From an uncultured Burkholderiales bacterium (GTDB lineage: Bacteria > Pseudomonadota > Gammaproteobacteria > Burkholderiales > Burkholderiaceae_E), in assembly GCA_902826305.1 (NCBI GenBank), contig CADEEH010000035.1, positions 1 to 40,099 on the forward strand: 40,099 nucleotides of DNA, read 5' to 3'. The notes under the pieces were generated by a model. The model saw only the letters and a list, made by a program, of their open reading frames with translations, ran no database searches and was not told the origin of the DNA. The number at the start of each line of letters is the position of its first letter. Within the stretch, counting starts at the first letter, position 1. Below, one piece after another: positions 36,433-40,099 of the stretch. The position numbers and the translations under genes are program-made.

Positions 36433-37551
36433 TCAGGCCGGCGCGTCCAGCACGCCGCGTCGGATCTGGTCGCGTTCGAGTGATTCGAACAGCGCCTTGA
36501 AGTTGCCTTCGCCGAAACCGTCGTCGCCGCGGCGCTCGATGAACTCGAAGAATACCGGGCCGAGCAGCGTCTCGGAGAAGATCTGCAGCAGCAGGCGATT
36601 CTGCCCGCCTTCGGTGGTGCCGTCGACGAGGATGCCGCGGGTCTTCAACGCATCCACCGCCAACCCGTGCCCGGGCAGTCTCGTGTCCAGCATCTCGTAG
36701 TAGACGTCGTTCGGTGCACTCATCACCGGCACGCCGGCCAGCACCAGCCGGTCGACGGTGGCCGGCAGGTCGTCGGTGAGCAGCGCCACGTGCTGGATGC
36801 CCTCGCCGTTGAACTTCATTAGGAACTCCTCGATCTGCCCGGTGCCCTGGGACGCTTCCTCGTTCAACGGAATCCGGATCAGTCCGTCCGGCGCGGTCAT
36901 CGCCCGTGACGTGAGCCCGGTGTATTCACCCTGGATGTCGAAGTAGCGCAGTTCGCGGAAGTTGAACAGCCGCTCGTAGAAGCGACCCCAGAACGCCATC
37001 CGGCCGCGATAGACGTTGTGGGTCAGGTGGTCGATCAACGTCAGCCCGTGTCCCCGCGGGCGCCGCTCGACACCGTCGAGGAAGCGGAAATCGATGTCGT
37101 AGATCGATTGCCCGTCTTCGAAGCGGTCGATCAGGTAGAGCGGGGCACCCCCGATCCCCTTGATCGCGGGCAGCCGCAGTTCCATCGGCCCGGTCGGCAT
37201 CTCGACCGGCTGGGCGCCGAGGTCCAGCGCGCGGGCATAGGCGAGGTGCGAGTCCTGCACGCGGAACGCGAGCCCGCAGGCGCACGGTCCGTGTTCGGCG
37301 GCGAAATACGCGGCCGGACTGCGCGGTTCGCGATTGACGATGAAATTGATGCGGCCCTGCCGGTACAGCAGCACGTCCTTGGACCGGTGACAGGCGACCA
37401 GCGTGAAGCCGAGCTTCTCGAACAGCGGCTCCAGGACGTCGGGCTCGGGCGAGGCGAACTCGACGAACTCGAATCCCATCAGTCCCATCGGATTGTCGAA
37501 CAGGTCGGCCACCGCAGTCTCCGTATCGATCGGGGCGGGCGGCGTGATCAC
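36433..37551 (-). CDS. hppD: 4-hydroxyphenylpyruvate dioxygenase
   Basis: 372 residues. The Fe(II) enzyme makes homogentisate from 4-hydroxyphenylpyruvate in tyrosine catabolism. The iron ligands are His175 (IDHLTHNV), His254 ([11 protein letters not shown]) and Glu336 ([12 protein letters not shown]), with spacings of 79 and 82 residues that match the bacterial enzyme. The C-terminal helix [24 protein letters not shown] is typical. I chose GTG 37551, which gives the usual length; a TTG at 37614 would add 21 non-conserved residues, and Met22 or Met25 (MGLMGFEF) is a further possibility. First gene of the hppD-VOC-fahA-cupin set. Confidence 0.93.
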   Translation of the reverse strand: MITPPAPIDTETAVADLFDNPMGLMGFEFVEFASPEPDVLEPLFEKLGFTLVACHRSKDVLLYRQGRINFIVNREPRSPAAYFAAEHGPCACGLAFRVQDSHLAYARALDLGAQPVEMPTGPMELRLPAIKGIGGAPLYLIDRFEDGQSIYDIDFRFLDGVERRPRGHGLTLIDHLTHNVYRGRMAFWGRFYERLFNFRELRYFDIQGEYTGLTSRAMTAPDGLIRIPLNEEASQGTGQIEEFLMKFNGEGIQHVALLTDDLPATVDRLVLAGVPVMSAPNDVYYEMLDTRLPGHGLAVDALKTRGILVDGTTEGGQNRLLLQIFSETLLGPVFFEFIERRGDDGFGEGNFKALFESLERDQIRRGVLDAPA

Positions 37552-37652
37552 GCGTGCCCCCGGGGTTGCAGCCGATCGATCGCGATCGTCGCCCGGATCA
37601 CCAGCTTGCCACAACCCGGCGGCACCGACGCGAGCATGGTCGCGGCGGTCGC

Positions 37653-37913
37653 TCAGCCCTCGACGTCGGCTTCCTCCCGGGCCGGCATCGGCATCCGGTC
37701 ACCGCGCCGCGCCGGGCTCCGCCCCCGGTGGGCGGGCTGCGCCGCGATCATCTCCTTGGTCTCGGCGAACGGCCCGTCCAGGACCGTGACCTCGTCGATC
37801 GTCGCCACGGCCTCGGGACGGGCGGGCAGCCATCCCGCGGCCCGCAACGGGCAATCCTCGCCCAGGCAGAATCGCCGGCACGTCGCGTGTTCGGTCGTCG
37901 GATCACTTGCCAC
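37653..37913 (-). CDS. Small ORF with a YCII/DGPF-like motif, possibly a remnant
   Basis: 86 residues from GTG 37913, preceded by GAGGGGA at good spacing. The segment [20 protein letters not shown] contains the hallmark DGPFAETKE of YCII-related (DGPF domain) proteins, but the rest of the roughly 110-residue domain is absent or unrecognisable and the C-terminus is Arg/Pro-rich. DGPF proteins often sit beside SRPBCC/AHSA1 proteins, and one starts 260 bp away on the other strand. It could be a short functional protein with Cys12, Cys16 and Cys21, or a decayed gene. If it is not real, 37552-38172 holds no other gene that I can see. Confidence 0.4.
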   Translation of the reverse strand: MASDPTTEHATCRRFCLGEDCPLRAAGWLPARPEAVATIDEVTVLDGPFAETKEMIAAQPAHRGRSPARRGDRMPMPAREEADVEG

Positions 37914-38022
37914 TTCTGATCCCCTCGCTGTTGCAGCCGCCGGCGCGCCGACGGCAAAGCGGCGATGTTCGCTCCGGGGGCCGCCCGTGCAGGCGAGATC
38001 ACGAGCCGATCAGGGTCTTGGC

Positions 38023-38040
38023 CGATTTCAACTGAAATCG
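38023..38040. promoter_or_regulatory. 18-bp inverted repeat upstream of the SRPBCC gene
   Basis: CGATTTCA-AC-TGAAATCG is a perfect 8-2-8 inverted repeat between the DGPF-motif ORF and the SRPBCC gene, about 130 bp before the latter. It is AT-rich relative to its surroundings and looks like an operator for a dimeric regulator. Confidence 0.45.
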
Positions 38041-38172
38041 CATCACCGGCCGGCCGCCGGGCGCCGGCTGTGACTGCGCGGACGACCCGAACCCACGTTG
38101 CCGGTATGCTCTGTCGAGCCCGCGGCGCCCCGATCGTCGTTGCAGCACATCCACCGTCACGAGGAGTCCGTC

Positions 38173-38619
38173 ATGCCTGCCCAGACCATCCGCCTGCACC
38201 GCGTGTTGCGTGCGCCGGCCGATCGCATCTACCGCGCGTTCCTCGATCCCGCGGCGATGACCAAGTGGTTGCCGCCGAACGGCTTCACCGCCACGGTCCA
38301 CGAGCTGGACGCCCGGGTCGGCGGCCGGCACCGGATGTCATTCACCAACTTCACCACCGGCCACAGTCATTCGTTCGGCGGAGAGTACGTCGAGCTGGCC
38401 GCCAACGAACGGCTGCGTTATACGGACCGGTTCGACGATCCGAACCTGCCCGGCGAGATGCAGGTCACGGTGACGTTGAAACCCGTCAGTTGCGGTACCG
38501 AGGTCCACATCGTCCAGGAGGGTGTGCCCGAGGTCATCCCGGCCGAGGCCTGTTATCTCGGCTGGCAGGAGTCGCTGGTGCTGCTGGGCAAGCTGGTCGA
38601 AGCCGAAATCCCCGACTGA
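38173..38619 (+). CDS. SRPBCC-family (AHSA1-like) protein
   Basis: 148 residues of the START/Bet v1-like fold. It opens IRLHRVLRAPADRIYRAFLDPAAMTKWLPPNGFTA, the standard AHSA1 beginning (ligand-cavity helix and W-x-P), followed by VGGRHRMSF, GEYVELAANERLRYTDRF, and a C-terminal long helix GWQESLVLLGKLVEAEI. These proteins bind hydrophobic ligands or act as accessory factors; no specific role is known. ATG 38173 has GAGGAG upstream. The stop is followed within 7 bp by a strong hairpin. Confidence 0.88.
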   Translation: MPAQTIRLHRVLRAPADRIYRAFLDPAAMTKWLPPNGFTATVHELDARVGGRHRMSFTNFTTGHSHSFGGEYVELAANERLRYTDRFDDPNLPGEMQVTVTLKPVSCGTEVHIVQEGVPEVIPAEACYLGWQESLVLLGKLVEAEIPD

Positions 38620-38625
38620 CGGTCG

Positions 38626-38669
38626 GGCGCCCGCCGCGGCCTCGGCAACGAGGCCCAGGCGCGGGCGCC
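38626..38669 (+). terminator. Long GC-rich hairpin after the SRPBCC gene
   Basis: The outer 9-bp stem pairs GGCGCCCGC (38626-38634) with GCGGGCGCC (38661-38669). After a small internal loop, an inner 7-bp stem GGCCTCG (38638-38644) / CGAGGCC (38649-38655) closes a GCAA tetraloop. It starts 7 bp after the stop codon, as a terminator would, but no T-run follows. A structured leader element for the downstream metY is an alternative. Confidence 0.5.
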
Positions 38670-38705
38670 GCCATGCCTGCGCTCGGCTACGGGTCATGGC
38701 CGCCA

Positions 38706-38723
38706 CGCATGACGTCATGCGTT
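38706..38723. promoter_or_regulatory. 18-bp perfect palindrome upstream of metY
   Basis: ACGCATGAC at 38706-38714 is followed directly by its reverse complement GTCATGCGT at 38715-38723. It lies 67 bp before the metY start codon, a good position for a regulator of sulfur amino acid synthesis. No known site family is matched. Confidence 0.5.
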
Positions 38724-38790
38724 TTCACGGGGTGCTGGACCGGTTGCGCGACATCGACTACGGTCGGTCGCTTTCACCGGGAGCCAGCAG

Positions 38791-40099
38791 ATGAACCAGA
38801 AGACCGGCCGCGAGGCCTGGCGTTTCGAGACGGTGTCGGTGCACGGCGGCTATTCGCCGGAGCCGACCACCAAGGCGGTCGCGGTACCGATCTACCAGAC
38901 CGCCGCCTACGCGTTCGACAGCGCCCAACACGGCGCCGACCTGTTCGACCTGAAGGTCGCGGGCAACATCTACAGCCGGATCATGAACCCGACCAACGAC
39001 GTGCTCGAGCAGCGGCTCGCGGCACTCGAAGGCGGGGTCGCGGCGCTGGCGCTCGCGTCGGGGCAGGCCGCGGTCACCTACGCGATCCTGACCATCGCCG
39101 AGGCCGGCGACAACATCGTCGCCAGCAGTGCACTCTACGGCGGCACCTACAACCTGTTCGCGCACACGCTGCCGCAGTACGGCATCGAGGTGCGTTTCGC
39201 CGACTATCACAAGCCGGAAAGTTTCGAGGCGCTGATCGACGGCAGGACGAAGGCGGTGTTCGTCGAGAGCCTCGGCAATCCGCAGGGCAACATCACCGAC
39301 TTCGAGAAGATCGGCAGGATCGCGCATGCAAAGGGGGTGCCGCTGATCGTCGACAACACCGTACCGACGCCGTACCTGTGCCGTCCGTTCGAACACGGGG
39401 CCGACATCGTCGTGCATTCGCTGACCAAGTACCTGGGCGGCCACGGCACGACGATCGGTGGTGCGATCGTCGACTCGGGCAAGTTTCCGTGGGCACAGCA
39501 CAAGGACCGCTTCAAGCGGCTGAACGAACCCGATCCGAGCTACCACGGTGTCGTCTACACCGAGGCGCTCGGACCCGCGGCCTACATCGGCCGCGCGCGC
39601 GTGGTGCCGCTGCGCAACACCGGCGCGGCGCTGTCGCCGTTCAACGCGTTCCTGATCCTGCAGGGCATCGAGACGCTCGCGCTCAGGATGGATCGGATCA
39701 GCGACAACTCGGTCGCCATCGCCAGGCACCTGAAGCAGCACCCGAAGGTTGCCTGGGTCAACTACGCCGGCCTGGAGGATCATCCGGATCACGCGCTGGT
39801 GCGCAAGTACCTCTCCGGCAAGGCCTCGGGCATCGTCACCTTCGGGCTCAAGTCGCCCTCGGGTCAGGGGCGCGAGTGGGGCGCGAAGTTCCTCGATGCG
39901 CTGCAACTGTTCACACGGCTGGTCAACATCGGCGACGTACGCTCGCTCGCGACCCATCCGGCGTCGACGACACACCGCCAGCTGTCGGCCGGCGAACTCG
40001 AGAAGGCGGGTGTCAGCGAGGACTTGGTGCGGCTGTCGATCGGCATCGAACACATCGACGATCTGAAGGCGGACCTGGAGCAGGCGCTCGCGGCGGTCT
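38791..40099 (+). CDS. metY: O-acetylhomoserine aminocarboxypropyltransferase/sulfhydrylase (3' end beyond window)
   Basis: 436 codons are visible and the frame is still open at the window edge. The protein ends here in DDLKADLEQALAAV, close to the normal C-terminus of about 430-440 residues, so only a few codons should be missing. It is a PLP-dependent Cys/Met-metabolism enzyme: SVHGGYSPEPTTKAVAVPIYQT at the N-terminus, NIYSRIMNPTNDVLEQRLA, VDNTVPTPYLCRPFEHGADIVVHSLTKYLGG with the PLP lysine at Lys213, and a C-terminal RLSIGIEHIDDL. It incorporates sulfide into O-acetylhomoserine to give homocysteine. ATG 38791 is preceded by GGGAG. Confidence 0.93.
   Translation, partial: MNQKTGREAWRFETVSVHGGYSPEPTTKAVAVPIYQTAAYAFDSAQHGADLFDLKVAGNIYSRIMNPTNDVLEQRLAALEGGVAALALASGQAAVTYAILTIAEAGDNIVASSALYGGTYNLFAHTLPQYGIEVRFADYHKPESFEALIDGRTKAVFVESLGNPQGNITDFEKIGRIAHAKGVPLIVDNTVPTPYLCRPFEHGADIVVHSLTKYLGGHGTTIGGAIVDSGKFPWAQHKDRFKRLNEPDPSYHGVVYTEALGPAAYIGRARVVPLRNTGAALSPFNAFLILQGIETLALRMDRISDNSVAIARHLKQHPKVAWVNYAGLEDHPDHALVRKYLSGKASGIVTFGLKSPSGQGREWGAKFLDALQLFTRLVNIGDVRSLATHPASTTHRQLSAGELEKAGVSEDLVRLSIGIEHIDDLKADLEQALAAV

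Noticed and set aside
38620-38700. SAH or SAM riboswitch upstream of metY
   Set aside because: GC-rich stems and a GCAA loop look superficially similar, but I could not align the conserved SAH-riboswitch core (GAGGAGCGCUGC-type) or SAM-II motifs. A covariance-model scan would settle it.
38758-40053. A 431-codon minus-strand open frame opposite metY
   Set aside because: It is the antisense of the metY frame, which has the PLP lysine and continuous family homology.

Overview
The window is a GC-rich, densely coded stretch of chromosome with short intergenic gaps. Gene content (a selenocysteine formate dehydrogenase of the membrane-bound type N, an intracellular PHA depolymerase of the Ralstonia type, tyrosine catabolism genes, a metY homologue, and AraC and LuxR regulators) points to a chemoheterotrophic proteobacterium. 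Betaproteobacteria fits best, but this rests on gene content and composition only. I see no phage, transposon, CRISPR array or rRNA.

Layout. 1-8.7 kb: class I glutamine amidotransferase-like hydrolase; an aminoglycoside-phosphotransferase-like/P-loop kinase fusion; a DUF3574 exported protein divergent from an AraC regulator; a small alpha/beta-hydrolase without a usable nucleophile; an alpha/beta-hydrolase fused to a LuxR-type DNA-binding domain, divergent from a cardiolipin synthase; and a SAM methyltransferase. 8.7-16 kb: glutathione reductase, then a 1945-residue protein that joins a GMC oxidoreductase, an alpha/beta-hydrolase with a Cys nucleophile elbow and a PhoD-like phosphatase. 16.1-21.5 kb: a fused betaine/osmolyte ABC binding protein-permease with no ATPase beside it, a patatin-like phospholipase, and a P-type Ca2+ ATPase that overlaps the patatin gene by 4 bp.

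21.7-31.8 kb is the centrepiece. It is one co-directional block holding formate dehydrogenase alpha (in-frame TGA for Sec196, followed by a well-formed bacterial SECIS hairpin), beta and gamma, fdhE, selA, selB and the tRNA-Sec gene selC. Directly after selC come a stand-alone GcvH-like lipoyl protein and a DsrE-like protein. The enzyme, its maturation factor and most of the Sec decoding machinery are therefore together; selD and fdhD are not in the window. The GcvH-DsrE pair is the best candidate for an undescribed component, possibly a sulfur or selenium carrier module.

31.8-40.1 kb: intracellular PHA depolymerase, divergent from a glutathione-S-transferase-like gene that has a histone-H1-like Lys/Ala tail and a consensus sigma-54 promoter; then a minus-strand cluster of HPPD, a VOC protein, fumarylacetoacetase and a small cupin (tyrosine/homogentisate route without recognisable hmgA or maiA); a small DGPF-motif ORF; an SRPBCC protein; and a metY gene cut by the window edge. 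Several near-perfect palindromes lie in promoter regions (15998-16019, 21569-21583, 38023-38040, 38706-38723) and look like operators.
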